From Cyclina sinensis (Eukaryota > Mollusca > Bivalvia > Venerida > Veneridae): 64,000 nucleotides of DNA. Both the position numbers and the translations under genes were made by a program. The number at the start of each line of letters is the position of its first letter. Position 1 is the first letter of the stretch. The stretch covers positions 26,996,882 through 27,060,881 of the forward strand of contig JAAONU010000006.1 of the NCBI GenBank assembly GCA_012932295.1, given 5' to 3'. Below are positions 48,735 through 61,929 of the stretch, piece by piece. Below the pieces are notes generated by a model. The model ran no database searches. It saw only the letters and a list, made by a program, of their open reading frames with translations, and was not told the origin of the DNA.

Positions 48735-48918
48735 AAAAAACAATTTCAGAGACCATCTGGTCCTTTTTCTATGCCCAGTGTATATAGTGCAGGCATACGG
48801 GACCTCGGTTTGACGTCTTATCAGAAAGACAGTTGCGTTATTGTAGAAACGGGAGATCGAACTCATGATTTTCGGATCATTAATCAAGCGTGATACCACT
48901 GGCCCACTGACCCGCCCC
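48735..48918 (-). mobile_element. tRNA-derived SINE (family C), copy 2
   Basis: On the minus strand: GGGGCGGGTCAGTGGGCCAG and TGGTATCACGCTTGATTAAT (A-box region), then ATGAGTTCGATCTCCCG (B-box), CTGTCTTTCTGATAAGACGT and CAAACCGAGGTCCCGTATG. This is the clearest minus-strand copy. Confidence 0.65.
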
Positions 48919-49613
48919 ATCTCGTGCTCATTTTGACCACTTATATAATTCACCAGTATGTAAGGAAAGACTTAGTTGTAAAGGTTTAGGGAAAAAACGG
49001 CATCATTTCTTAATTCTTGTAAAAAAGTTGAAAGTTTTGATACGGTTAATACGTACATCTACTGGATTGGTATGAATTAAAACTAGGTCTCTCTAGAAGA
49101 ATGAATGCATAACGACAGCATTTTCATATTCAACACTATTTGACACTATCTCTGCATATTAAAAGGGAAATGTTTAAAAAAATTAACTAATTTTAACAAT
49201 GAATGATTAACAAGGCATATTACGACTGTCTGAAGTCACATGGTAACCGCCTTTCATATTTCATATTAAACAGTTCAGAGTTTTAAAAAGTATACCTTGC
49301 TTTGACAATAATCCTTTGATAAATCAGTTGCAAATAATAAAAATAAGAGAAAAATTTTCAATTAAAATTTTTTTAAATTCTTGTTCTGAATAGTATATTC
49401 GTGAACAAAATAAGTACATGTATTTTTCACAATTATTATGTTCTGTTGGAATCTATCTGAAATGAGTGTTTATTTTTTTGAGTGAGTACACACATAAGGC
49501 TCATGTGATATTGTTGAATTTATTAAATCCTATATCCATTAAGAAAGGCAGTGCATTGCAACTCATAAAATTTTTACACACATTTTTTAAGGGTCGGGTA
49601 CAAGAGTGGTGCA

Positions 49614-49831
49614 TTTTAACCCTTAACCTGCTGGAACCAAAAGTGATTAGCCTTTGCCACCAGTATAGAGCCAGGCCAGCCTGCACATCAGTGCAGTCTG
49701 ACCAGGCTCTATACTGTTGGTAGCTCCATTTTTGTATTTTGATATTGAAATCCCTTAAACTTTGAATGGACTGTTCCAAATTCAAAGCTGGGCAAATCCA
49801 TTACAAAAATTCAGCAGGTTAAGGGTTAAAA
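49614..49831. mobile_element. Intact 218-bp MITE with perfect 20-bp terminal repeats
   Basis: TTTTAACCCTTAACCTGCTG at the left and its exact reverse complement at the right (49812-49831). An inner inverted pair (CCAGTATAGAGCC, GGCTCTATACTG) makes a second hairpin. TTAA-containing ends suggest a TTAA-targeting family (piggyBac-like), but no autonomous partner is here. I recall similar elements as abundant in venerid clam genomes. Fragments occur at 34425 and 37440. Confidence 0.8.
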
Positions 49832-50404
49832 CATTTAAGAATAGGATTGATAATACAGCTTTATGGAAGTCTAGATTCAACTGTCCTTATCTATCAACAA
49901 ATATATTAATATATAAGCCCCTAATCCCCTTACCTAATCTTTTATAAATATTTTCATAATTCCTTTTCTCACTGAAAGAAAGGGAATAGTCGAAGTATAT
50001 GCATACGAATACGGAAGTACATTTTTAGTTAAACAAGTTAGTTTTAGCTCGATGGAGAAATTAATTTTACTAAAATTTGAATAAAACTTTTCCGACCAAA
50101 ACACGTAAGTGGGATATTTTGGTTGTATCTTAAACAATCAATGGTTTTTAATTGGCTTGTCTACTAAACTCTTTAAAGTTATGATAGATTAAAATAAAAT
50201 ATATACCACTATAATATAAAGGGTAACTCCACTTTTAGCTAAAATGCCCAAGAACATATACGTACTATTATACTGTATAATTCCGTGAACTGCCGTGAGT
50301 TTTTTTTTTACACCAACCAAACCCTCATACAAAACATGTCATTTATCTAAAGATGAGTAACTATTATTTCAAGGTGAGTTTTGTTATTTCATTTTTGGGG
50401 AGTT

Positions 50405-50592
50405 ATGCGAGGTATAGAAAGAATTCCATTCCAGAGACATTCCAGGGTCTTTGGCAAGTTCAGTGTATAGCACTGATACATATGACCTCGGTTTAAAGTC
50501 TCACATGAGAGACAGTTTGGAATGTTAATGGAGGAACGGGGGATCGAACTTATGGTCTTAATTGTAACCGTTAGAAAACTGATCCGCCCTAA
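50405..50592 (-). mobile_element. tRNA-derived SINE (family C), copy 3
   Basis: The minus strand reads AGGGCGGATCAGTTTTCTAA, then AAGTTCGATCCCCCGTTCCT (B-box), CTGTCTCTCATGTGAGACTT and AAACCGAGGTCATATGT, matching the family C body. Confidence 0.6.
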
Positions 50593-51376
50593 GTTGTGTT
50601 TTCAGATAGATAGACTTTTGTTTCTGCCCAGGCCGCGCATCAAAGAACTTATCAAAAAGAGAGAAGAGGTAACACTTTTGCAATACAAACGGTGCCCATT
50701 TTTTCTTGGATAGAAAAGTATGCACATGGCCCCAAATATCTATCCTTTGGACCCACGTCTGTCTCAAGCAGCAGTTAGGATTCGAAATCGGGCCATACTG
50801 TGCCGGAAGCCGATCGCCCTGTCTACTTAGATACCGAGGCCTATAAATTGAAATTCGCTTTACTAAAGAGTGACACAAAAGGACTTGTTTAGTTCTGTAA
50901 ATACCTTTTTACATTTAACCTGTACCCATTTATGGTATCAATAATTGTATTGTGATAATCTGTCTAAACACAACTTTATCTTTAGGGCTTTTGTATTATT
51001 AAAAGATAGCGCCTTTAACACTGATGTAGGGTCTTTAGAATATAGAATCTTTGGTATTTATTTTTATTGATGTGAATGACGCAGCAAATAAAAAGAGCCA
51101 AGATATATCACCTTAACGTGTCGCTATGTAACTAACTTCGAACAAGCTTTTCATTTTTCTCCTTTGAAGAGATGCTACAACAACACCCATCTTAATATGT
51201 CCCATATTGTTTATAGAAGAGTGTACAGCACATTTATTCCAATATGAAAGGAAAAAATATAAATGGATTGAAGAAACAAAAGCTCCTGTCCTTTAGAATA
51301 CATGTTCAAAACTCTCCACCCCACCCCCTCCTCAAATGAATGAGATAAAATGAAAAATGATGAACGCCTGTTTCCA

Positions 51377-54300
51377 GTACGCATATGTATTGTGTATGTA
51401 TGGGGAACATCCAGCAGGCATGTAGATTGTGAATCCAGGAGGAACATCCGGTATGCATGTAGATTGTTAATGTAAGAGGAACATCCAATACGCATGTAGA
51501 TTGTGAATCCAGGAGGAACATCCAGTATGCATGTAGATTGTGAATGTTAGAGAAACATCCAGTATGCATGTAGATTGTGAATCCAGGAGGAACATCCAGT
51601 AAGCATGTAGATTGTGAATGTAAGAGGAACATCCAGTATGCATGTAGATTGTGAATGTAAAAGGAACATCCAGTATTTATGTAGATTGTGAATGTAAGAG
51701 GAACATCCAGTATGCATGTAGATTCTGAATGTTATAGAAAAATCCAGTACGCATGTAGATTGTGAATCCAGGAGGAACATCCAGTAAACATGTAGATTGT
51801 GAATGTAAGAGGAACATCCAGTATGCATGTAGATTGTGAATGTAAGAGGAACATCCAGTACGCATGTAGATTGTGAATGTAAGAGGAACATCCAGTACGC
51901 ATGTAGATTGTGAATCCAGGAGGAACATCCAGTAAACATGTAGATTGTGAATGTAAGAGGAACATCCAGTATGCATGTAGATTGTGAATGTAAGAGGAAA
52001 ATCCAGTACGCATGTAGATTGTGAATGTAAGAGAAACATCCAGTACGCATGTAGACTGTGAATGTAAGATTAACATCCAGTAAGCATGTAGATTGTGAAT
52101 AAAAGAGGAACATCCAGTATGCATGTAGATTGTGAATGTAAAAGGAACATCCAGTATGCATTTAGATTGTGAATGTAAGAGGAACATCCAGTATGCATGT
52201 AGATTGTGAATGTAAAAGGAACATCCAGTATGCATGTAGATTGTGAATGTAAGATTAACATCCAGTAAGCATGTAGATTGTGAATGTAAGAGGAACATCC
52301 AGTATGCATGTAGATTGTGAATGTAAGAGGAACATCCAGTACGCATGTAGATTGTGAATGTAAGAGGAACATCCAGTACGCATGTAGATTGTGAATGTAA
52401 GAGAAACATCCAGTACGCATGTAGATTGTGAATGTAAGATTAACATCCAGTAAGCATGTAGATTGTGAATAAAAGAGGAACATCCAGTATGCATGTAGAT
52501 TGTGAATGTAAAAGGAACATCCAGTATGCATTTAGATTGTGAATGTAAGAGGAACATCCAGTATGCATGTAGATTGTGAATGTAAGAGGAACATCCAGTA
52601 TGCATGTAGATTGTGAATGTAAAAGGAACATCCAGTATGCATTTAGATTGTGAATGTAAGAGGAACATCCAGTATGCATGTAGATTGTGAATGTAAAAGG
52701 AACATCCAGTATGCATGTAGATTGTGAATGTAAGAGGAACATCCAGTATGCATGTAGATTGTGAATGTAAAAGGAACATCCAGTATGCATGTAGATTGTG
52801 AATGTAAAAGGAACATCCAGTATGCATGTAGATTGTGAATGTAAGAGGAACATCCAGTACGCATGTAGATTGTGAATGTAAGAGAAACATCCAGTATGCA
52901 TGTAGATTGTGAATGTAAGATTAACATCCAGTAAGCATGTAGATTGTGAATGTAAAAGGAACATCCAGTATGCATTTAGATTGTGAATGTAAGAGGAACA
53001 TCCAGTATGCATGTAGATTGTGAATGTAAAAGGAACATCCAGTATGCATGTAGATTGTGAATGTAAGATGAACATCCAGTATGCATGTAGATTGTGAATA
53101 AAAGAGGAACATCCAGTATGCATGTAGATTGTGAATGTAAGAGGAACATCCAGTACGCATGTAGATTGTGAATGTAAGAGGAACATCCAGTATGCATGTA
53201 GATTGTGAATGTAAGAGAAACATCCAGTACGCATGTAGATTGTGAATGTAAGATTAACATCCAGTAAGCATGTAGATTGTGAATAAAAGAGGAACATCCA
53301 GTATGCATGTAGATTGTGAATGTAAAAGGAACATCCAGTATGCATTTAGATTGTGAATGTAAGAGGAACATCCAGTATGCATATAGATTGTGAATGTAAG
53401 AGGAACATCCAGTATGCATGTAGATTGTGAATGTAAAAGGAACATCCAGTATGCATTTAGATTGTGAATGTAAGAGGAACATCCAGTATGCATGTAGATT
53501 GTGAATGTAAAAGGAACATCCAGTATGCATGTAGATTGTGAATGTAAGAGGAACATCCAGTATGCATGTAGATTGTGAATGTAAGAGGAACATCCAGTAA
53601 GCATGTAGATTGTGAATGTAAGAGGAACATCCAGTATGCATTTAGATTGTGAATGTAAAAGGAACATCCAGTATGCATGTAGATTGTGAATATAAAAGGA
53701 ACATCCAGTATGCATGTAGATTGTGAATGTAAGAGGAACATCCAGTACGCATGTAGATTGTGAATGTAAGAGGAACATCCAGTATGCATGTACATTGTGA
53801 ATGTAAGAGGAACATCCAGTATGCATGTACATTGTGAATGTAAGAGAAACATCCAGTATGCATGTAGGTTGTGAATGTAAGAGGAACATCCAGTACGCAT
53901 GTAGATTGTGAATGTAAGAGAAACATCCAGTATGCATGTACATTGTGAATGTAAGAGGAACATCCAGTACGCATGTAGATTGTGAATGTAAGAGGAACAT
54001 CCAGTATGCATGTAGGTTGTGAATGTAAGAGGAACATCCAGTATGCATGTAGGTTGTGAATGTAAGAGGAACATCCAGTATGCATGTAGGTTGTGAATGT
54101 AAGAGGAACATCCAGTACGCATGTAGATTTTGAATGTAAGAGGAACATCCAGTATGTATGTAGATTGTGAATGTAAGAGGAACATCCAGTACGCATGTAG
54201 ATTGTGAATGTAAGAGGAACATCCAGTACGCATGTAGATTGTGAATGTAAGAGGAGCATGTAGATTGTGAATGTAAGAGGAACATCCAGTATGCATGTAG

Positions 54301-54624
54301 ATTGTGAATGTAAGAGAAACATCCAGTACGCATGTACATTGTGAATGTAAGAGAAACATCCGGTATGCATGTACATTGTGAATGTAAGAGAAACATCCAG
54401 TATGCATGTAGATTGTGAATGTAAGAGAAACATCCAGTATGCATGTAGATGGTGAATGTAAGAGGAACATCCAGTACGCATGTAGATTGTGAATGTAAGA
54501 GGAACATCCAGTATGCATGTAGATTGTGAATGTAAGAGAAACATCCAGTATGCATGTAGATTGTGAATGTGTGAATGTAAGAGGAACATCCAGTATGCAT
54601 GTAGATTGTGAATGTAAGAGAAAC
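51377..54624. repeat. 37-bp minisatellite, about 87 copies
   Basis: The unit is GCATGTAGATTGTGAATGTA + AGAGGAACATCCAGTAT, 37 bp, with variants at a few positions (TATGC/TACGC/TAAGC; AGAGG/AAAGG/AGATT). The minus strand of the unit has no stop codon in any frame, and 37 is 1 mod 3, so three overlapping open frames with a 37-residue period run for up to 465 codons. A marker variant (AAGATTAAC) recurs at 52066, 52251, 52436, 52917 and 53250; the spacings are 5, 5, 13 and 9 units, showing block duplications. A 37-bp unit is shortened at 54241 and one junction gains 8 bp near 54569. I regard the frames as non-coding. Confidence 0.97.
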
Positions 54625-57027
54625 AGGAGTCCTTGGAAGATTCTTGACCATAGATCAAAGCGGTTGCACGCAAAAAGTCCAGATACCAGCTCCTGAACAG
54701 ACCAAAATGATTTATTTATTTATCTGGTTAGTTTATTTTTCGTCTCCTTCATCGTCATTATCATCTTTTCTTATTATTATAATTGTTATTATTACTTCTT
54801 TATTGTTATTATAATTATTATATAATGTTAAGGTTCGTTAATTTCACAGAGACTGCATAGACACAATCTTACAACGTATATAGTATACAGCAGAAAATAT
54901 TTTGATTTTGTCTCAAGTAATATAATGTGCGTGTATCTATTTATCTGGTTCCTAAACTAAACCTAGCATAAAAGTATCTAAAGCAAGTATGGTGTAAAAT
55001 CAATTAAATACTTATATATTTAATCGTTATGTATGTGCAGTAAAAATCACTTCTCTTGTATTTAAAAAACAATCATTTTGTATTTTCCATGTTAATGTTG
55101 ATCACACTTGGTTTTTTTGTTGCCGATACCGTTTTTTAATTATCAAAAGAAATGCACTTTTAAATCATAACAGAACATACCAAGGGTCAGTATCCGTTTC
55201 CGCCAAACACATAGTTTCATTTAATCCAGAGTGCGATTTTCACACCAGTTGTAATCATATGCACACATATCACTGTCATTTTAACTCGACGAAGGAAAAG
55301 CTTACAAAACGTGACCAATCCGTTCTTTGGATTTGAATTCCGCGGTCCACATTTCACCCAATTCAAGTACGGCCTTATTCCCGATAGGGGATAAAAACCG
55401 TACTTAAAAGAATGTTTGATTAAACACAGAGAGCTATTTTGTTCGGTTAAACACCAAAAATGTTTACTTATGAATGTTCGTCGTATTTGAAAGGGCTTTA
55501 TGTAAACACAACTGTCGACTTACAGAGTAATACACTGTTTATTTGATTTAATGATAGAAAATTTTCACTGGCCCATTTAACACTTTTCATGATTATAGAT
55601 AATGAAACTTAACCACGGTAAGGACATCAATTTAGGCCTTAGTATATATACAAAATATTAGCGAATAAAATAACATCGCGTTGGCGCACACCTCTTTCAG
55701 TATCTCTTGCTGTCAATGTGAATACGTAATTTGTTTCATGAGTCGGCGAATCAAAGACATTGATACTAACAAAAGCTGCGAATGACAGGCCGTATATCTT
55801 CATAGCAACATCTATTTTCCGATCTTCAAAGGCCAGCAATAGCATAAGAACTTGAAAGGTTTTCGCTCGAAAAAAGAAAACTCGTGACCAATGGAAGCAT
55901 GTTTACAACTTTAACGATGCGTTTGGTCGAATCTGCAGACGTTTTTATTTAACAGATCCAATAACAAAACAAGAGAAATGTTGAATTGAAGAACAATCAA
56001 ATGTTAAGTAAATATATATCTCCGCCGGATAATAATTAAGCAGCATCGGGAAGTTGCAGTAAGGAGGCGACAGATGAAGATAAAAAGCTTTATAGATTTA
56101 TTGAACATGTACATTCACAACTAAGACATAAAATATACAAAATACGTTTGTTTTGTGCAAGTACGTAAGACAAACATATTACACAAGATAACTTTGAACG
56201 AATCAAAGAACATGTCCTTTACAGACGTTGCAGACTATCTGGGAGTCCAGGTGTTTCTTCAGTGTTTTACAGAAGAGAAGCGGACAAAGTTTCAATCACA
56301 TGTAACAAAGCACAGTAGTAGCTGTAGATAGACCTATTGTTCACATTTGTAAAACATCAAAGGGCTATAACTCAGCTAAAAGTTTGTAAATTATGACGGC
56401 AATTGACATGCATCGTTCCACTGTTTCTAGTTATAATCCCACCAAGTTACAACGACATCCATGCACACACGTAAGAGTGTTGGCTCCGGATAGACAATCC
56501 TCAAAGAACGGACGGACGAACGGACAATGCCAAAACAATACCTCTCGCCATTCGGCTGCGACTGGGAATAACAAAAGTATTCTGCCGATTCATACAAAGA
56601 TTAAGCGTGATACAACAAAAGATTAACTCAGATGAGCAGAATGATGACATCGATCCTCAATTACTCACAGTAAAATCATTTACATGCACTTCCCGTTTGG
56701 GAATCATTTGGTTCAAGTCCTAGTCTCATTTCGGGTGCCCTAATTAAGGATTTTGCCAGTCAAAAGAATATATCAATATCCTGAAGCGGAAAAGATACCT
56801 GGACTAGTTCGAGTCCGAGCCAAAGAATGCGGTCTGTCTTTGGCCAAAGACAACTTGTCCACTCAGGCCAAACTTGGCTGTGAATGAGTACCAGTAAAGA
56901 CTTCTTTGATTTTGTCTCGGTTAGTGATTATAGAGTGATTTAGATAAGTATTGGGAGTTTTCAAAACTTTTCATCGCACTCTGGGTAAAAATAAATTAGT
57001 CCAAATTAAATGATCAAAAAGATTTCA
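54625..57027. other. Gene-poor stretch with AT-rich microsatellite and a dispersed repeat
   Basis: A degenerate (ATT)n tract lies at about 54765-54826. At about 56330-56590 is a dispersed repeat beginning AAAGGGCTATAACTCAGC and ending in GGACGGACGAACGGACAATG and a short hairpin-like CTCTCGCCATTCGGCTGCGA, resembling common molluscan repeat ends. A minus-strand frame at 55639-55845 is mentioned under rejected items. Confidence 0.45.
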
Positions 57028-57051
57028 CCCCCCCCCCCCCCCCCGCCCCCG

Positions 57052-57095
<44 letters not shown>

Positions 57096-57098
57096 TCC
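57028..57098. repeat. Poly-C tract of about 70 bp
   Basis: C17, G, C5, G, then an unbroken run of 41 C. The opposite strand is a G-run able to form G-quadruplexes. Its length is likely to be unreliable in any assembly. Confidence 0.95.
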
Positions 57099-58930
57099 AT
57101 TTTTTTTAGTCAAGAACAACTGTTAAAACTGATGATTCATATAAATGCAGTTGTAACAAATTTTGGACGAGCAATATTCGTCCGACTACTAATTATTTTG
57201 TCAAGATGTGACATTGGATATACATTTCTGAACTAATTACCAATACGTGGAAGGTTATAAAAAAAGAAAGTAGATCAAAATTACGTAAACTATCATTGAA
57301 ATTATAATCGCTTGTTCAAATTTGAACTGATAAATCTTTTTTATAGAAATTTAATTCAAATATTGGTTATTAAAATCCCACATTTAATATAACCATTGTA
57401 CAAGGTTTGCGTTTAAAGAAAGTCAAATAATATCGTTGAAAAAACATAGAGTAGAACGATCAAGTTTCGATTTTGGCGTGCACTGTTACTGTCGAATGTC
57501 TATATTGGAAAATAAAGCATTGCAGCTATTCAAACAAAGACTTAAATATTGAGGAGACATATTTCAAATAAATATTTCATATCTGTAACATGATACCGTG
57601 ACCTTAGTATAATTTTTCCTACTATATTAAATGAAATGGACGAAATGACAGATAAAGCTTAAGACAAAAACATGTATATCGGGGATCAACATGTATATAG
57701 GGGATCAACATTTCAGTTTGCGCTTATTTTGTCGTTCGCTTTTCGCAAGTTGGTCGTTTTTGCTTTTCTTACAGTTATTCTTAGGGTGGCACGTACAAGA
57801 CACACTTTGTCCATGAGCATTTGCTTAATGTGAAGACTTTTCTTCGGAAAGAACAATAAATCTGATAACGTGATATTGGCTTAATTACTACAGATATACA
57901 TTTAATGCTGGGCCAAACAGAGTAGGAGCAGTTAAATCACGGGGCAATGCGGAGCCTTTCCGTGTCTCAAAGCTTCCTTCAACCGGCAACAATTTCTGGA
58001 AAGATGGACTATATCCATTATCGGAACGGAGTGTACAATCTTAAGCAACTCGAATTTCAGAAGAACTCTTCAGACCTTGAAATAAGTTAGAAAGCAAACG
58101 AACCAATGAAAATATCTCGTAATTTGTGTCATTTCCATAGAAGTTATTGTCCAAGATTTCTTATTAAATTGAATTAATAATCCTTGTATGTATATATACT
58201 GCATGTAGAATTGATAAATTCAGACGAAAAATTTTAGTCACTAATTGTTTTCTGGTGTGTTCGTTTGTTTGTTGTTGTTTTTTTTTGTTCAATCCTATTA
58301 AGCAAAATGACTATAAATTCTGGAAATCAGGGTGTACCTCTTGACCTTTCATAAATGTATAAAGTTATATCTTACATCAAGACAAAACTGGAAGGACATT
58401 AAGTAGGTAACGGATTGTACGGAAAGACGCTTAATTATTGAGAAATTTACTGGGCTTAAAACACAAAGACGAAGAGATAACAATGAACATAAGCCATGGA
58501 TTTCATGAAAAGAAAAATTGATTGCTGTCACTGTGTGCCAGTCAAGCTTATAAATTGAAGGGTGAATATGAAAACATTCTAAGAGCTGTGAAATGAAGAA
58601 GCTGATAACCCCTGTTTGCATTCATCCCTCAATATGTTGTACTTCCTGAAATCTGCTATAAATATCTGCGTCTATTGCCAGGTGGCAATTTAGCTCTGTC
58701 CCTATTTAGGCAGCTGATGATTTTCCTGAGTCCATCTCTGTTGTTTGTTGTTGTTGCCATGGAAGCCGCTGGCAAGTAGATCATTATAAAATAGAGATAA
58801 AAACGAATTGGTTCTATGTAGCTGACAAAACGTTTTCGCTTTCAATTTTCGCCTTGCTCCTGACTTCAATACTGACGTGAGAAGAAGTATTAGTTTCTTT
58901 AAGCTTAATTAGTATTCAAAATGACTCAGA
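57099..58930. other. No gene recognised
   Basis: AT-rich sequence. A 22-bp tandem duplication (ACATGTATATMGGGGATCA) lies at about 57669-57712. Nothing else is supportable. Confidence 0.5.
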
Positions 58931-58939
58931 TGCTATTGC

Positions 58940-59076
58940 GGCTCATTTGTGCCATGTCTTATGAGCGTGTTTTTGGGGGAATATGTGAAAGGTCGAAACA
59001 CGACAATGTCACCGTTTGTCGTGCTTTCGACCTTTCATCCCGAAAACGCGCTCATACGACATGGCACAAATCAGCC
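58940..59076. mobile_element. Long hairpin, arms about 63 bp
   Basis: The left arm reads GGCTCATTTGTGCCATGTCT, TATGAGCG, GAAAGGTCGAA and ACGACAA; the right arm returns TTGTCGT, TTCGACCTTTC, CGCTCATACGACATGGCACA and AATCAGCC. The loop is about 10 nt. A MITE or a transcribed long hairpin would both fit. Confidence 0.65.
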
Positions 59077-61044
59077 ACTTAAGATGCAGTCAAATACGGT
59101 AAACTTAGTTAATGTTCAGAAATCGTGTACATTTGAAGCAACAAAGACTTCTCCCTATTCTAAGAGACATAAAAATGAGAATTAACATTCCAGTACAGTT
59201 GTAAATTTAAATTATGACTGGGCAGTCATAAAAGTTTGTTTTTACTGTATTCAACTGACTCATGCGGTGGTTTTTTTTCATTGATAATATTTCAGAAAAA
59301 AAAGATTGGTAGTATTATACACATCAATACAAAAATGAATTTCCTAAATTTTTCACGGTCACTTTGACCACAAATATACGTTAGTCGATGAAGGCGCATA
59401 GAGAAAGCACAAAAAGGTCACATATGTCACTAACAGGAAGTTATGTATAATTAAGCTTTAAAATAATTAATTCGCTTTCTCGCTCTGAATTGATGTCGTT
59501 CTTATACAGATGTCTTGATAGAAGTTCATACATATTTTACCTTTCAACTTTTTTATTTTTGCCGGTCTTCCTTTTTTAGAACTTGCGTGTCAGAAACTGA
59601 ATTTAATTTTATATAAAGAAATGAAAAAAAAATAAACTTCAAGATTTATCTTAGGGGTTTCGAATTTCTAAATGGTAAACAACGTTCTAAAATCATTTAG
59701 ATTTTAGAACTTTATATCCACCAGGGGTAGTCTCAACCAGAAAGAAGACGAACAGACAACTTCTTAATACTCAGACTCACAAAATCTCACACGCATTTCA
59801 GACAACAAAAAATTACTTACGTTCATATCTGGGTAGGCAAGTCAGCAAAATATAACTAACATTTCCACCTCCGATACATGTCCTTAAGTGAATAAGTATT
59901 CATATTCTACAAATCATAAATTTCACACGCACGTCAAAACCTATGTTTTTATTCTTGATATCATTCCGCTCATTCCATTCCTTTAGCACGAACTATTTTC
60001 CTGAGAAAGAAACAGTTTGTTTCGTGTTAAAAACACTATTTAATTTAGTATCACAGATTTAATTCCTAGCCATTTTTCTCATAATCGTTTCCAAATAGAA
60101 AGTCGGCACAGTTAATTGCTGTCCATTAAATTAGAGTGATAAGGTTCTATTGACACGGTAGTTTTCGCCTATCGAAAATTTCCAATTGTATCAGCATGAA
60201 TAAATAGAGGCAATGACCTCTATCGATTCCATAGGCGCTGTTATAAAAGAACGAGCGTTCCAATCCTGTTGAAATTAACGGCCTATAATGTTATGCTCTG
60301 TTACACAGTGTATATGATAGCGTCTACGTGTTTTACTTGCCTTTTCAAACGTAAGAGGTAAAAAACAGTTTTTTTTTCATTCTGCATTTTATTTGTTGGC
60401 TTTTTTCATCATCGAGAGAGCTCAGAATGACGGATGGTCATATTTTCGTGCGCTCCACCCCTCCCCCACCAACAATAACAAGACATTAAATAAAAAAGAG
60501 ACTTTGACACAATAACTTGAAGACCACAGTACCAGATAATTAATACCTGTATATCGAATTCTTGTCTGTGACTGCGGCTTCTCCTATCTCCATGCACGTG
60601 CATTAAATTCACGCGATTTTTTTCCCCAGTTCATTTTGCGTCCAATCGTAACAACTCGGCCTTTTCCGACAACTTCGTATAAAGACTTATTGAAGTCGCC
60701 CGAGGTGTCCCGATTGATAACGTACCGTAAACTTTCTATTACACGATCATTTCATTCTATATGCGGAGCAGTTCTGTTTTTTGCAAACAAATTCACGATG
60801 GTAACAGAAAACCTGACTTACAAAGGTCTCTTTTCAAAAGATTTTGTAACACAATGGTTTTCGTTCGTAAGGTATTGTATTTTTGTATGAATATAACGTC
60901 GTTATAAATGTCACTAGGAAATTTACCCGGCTAATTGCGTAAGCGAAATTTGACCTTGTCATTCTCGGCCACTTTTTTCTTTTAGCGACAGAATCGGACA
61001 CAAACGCAGGAAACTCGTCGAGACTGATTAATATAAGTTGTAAA
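59077..61044. other. No gene recognised
   Basis: Mostly AT-rich unique sequence. A frame at 60636-60890 follows a good acceptor-like tract (TTTTTTTCCCCAG) but lacks a convincing donor or partner exon. Confidence 0.4.
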
Positions 61045-61290
61045 GTTTTTGGTGGATCAGTGGTCCAGTGGTAACGTTTTGGGTGGCTCAGTGGCCCAGT
61101 GGTAACGTTTTGGGTGGATTAGTGGTCCAGTGGTAACGCAAAGGACATAGGGGTCACGAGTTCGACTGCCCGCTCCTACACTAACTACTACATGTTACTG
61201 TCTCCTGGATGAGACGTCAAATCAAGGCCCCATGTATCGCATGGTAAAGGATCAGGAGTGTCTTTGGAACAGGATGCCTTTGATATCTTT
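61045..61290 (+). mobile_element. tRNA-derived SINE (family C), copy 4, with triplicated head
   Basis: Three exact 31-bp steps (61045-61075, 61076-61106, 61107-61137) each contain GGTGGNTNAGTGGYCCAGTG, the A-box segment. Only the last is followed by the B-box (CACGAGTTCGACTGCCCG) and the body (CTGTCTCCTGGATGAGACGT, CAAATCAAGGCCCCATG). Confidence 0.8.
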
Positions 61291-61929
61291 TAAATTTTAA
61301 TATCCCCCAAAACTTAAAATAACTAAACAATTCAAGAGGTGTCGGTACCGGCGATGAATAAAACCATAAGTGACAGATGGTCATGGGCTTTATTGATTTT
61401 AACAGGCGTTTGACAAATCAGTTCCAGTACAGTTTTCCCGCCAGAAAAGTACCGTATGCAGTTTTGGTCGTTTGGAATTTACTGGCTATATGCGAAAGTT
61501 TACAGATCGGCAAGAAAAAGAGTCATGACATTGTCTTGTTTTCACGCTCAGTTGCCACTCATTACATAAACATTTTTTTTCGAAGCTCAAAGTGTCTGTT
61601 GCAGTCCTATTATGGAAAATAAACGGTACGTGTATTCTCTTACTATTTTCTTTTGCTTTTCGCTATTTTTATCATAATTTTGATTTTGACCGTTTTAACA
61701 TAGCACACACGTCGCAGAACAGATTCAATATATGCCCGTCAGCTTAGGCTCTAAACTGACGATGCCGGGCATTTCACAAAGCACTGCACAATTATTTGGA
61801 AACCATCAAACTCAGCAAGAATATTTTTACAAGTCTGTTTTAAAACGACACTGAAAAACTCTTATCAATATATCATAAAATACCTACATACAAAAAATGT
61901 TTTAAAAGGGGGATTAAATATTGGACCCG

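Noticed and set aside
51377..54624. CRISPR array
   Set aside because: Regular repeats without unique spacers, in animal DNA; it is a contiguous minisatellite.
51547..54673. Long minus-strand frames of 200-465 codons encoding MHTGCSSYIHNLHAYW-type repeats
   Set aside because: They are produced by a stop-free 37-bp minisatellite unit in three frames at once, shift frame freely, and lack splice signals or any recognisable domain.
55639..55845. Minus-strand 68-codon frame with MKIYGLSFAAFVSINVFDSP
   Set aside because: Composition is somewhat protein-like and a donor-like GTGTGC follows ARDTERG, but no acceptor, partner exon or recognised family was found.
60636..60890. Plus-strand frame after a strong acceptor-like tract
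   Set aside because: No donor fits the frame and no partner exon was recognised; kept only as a note.
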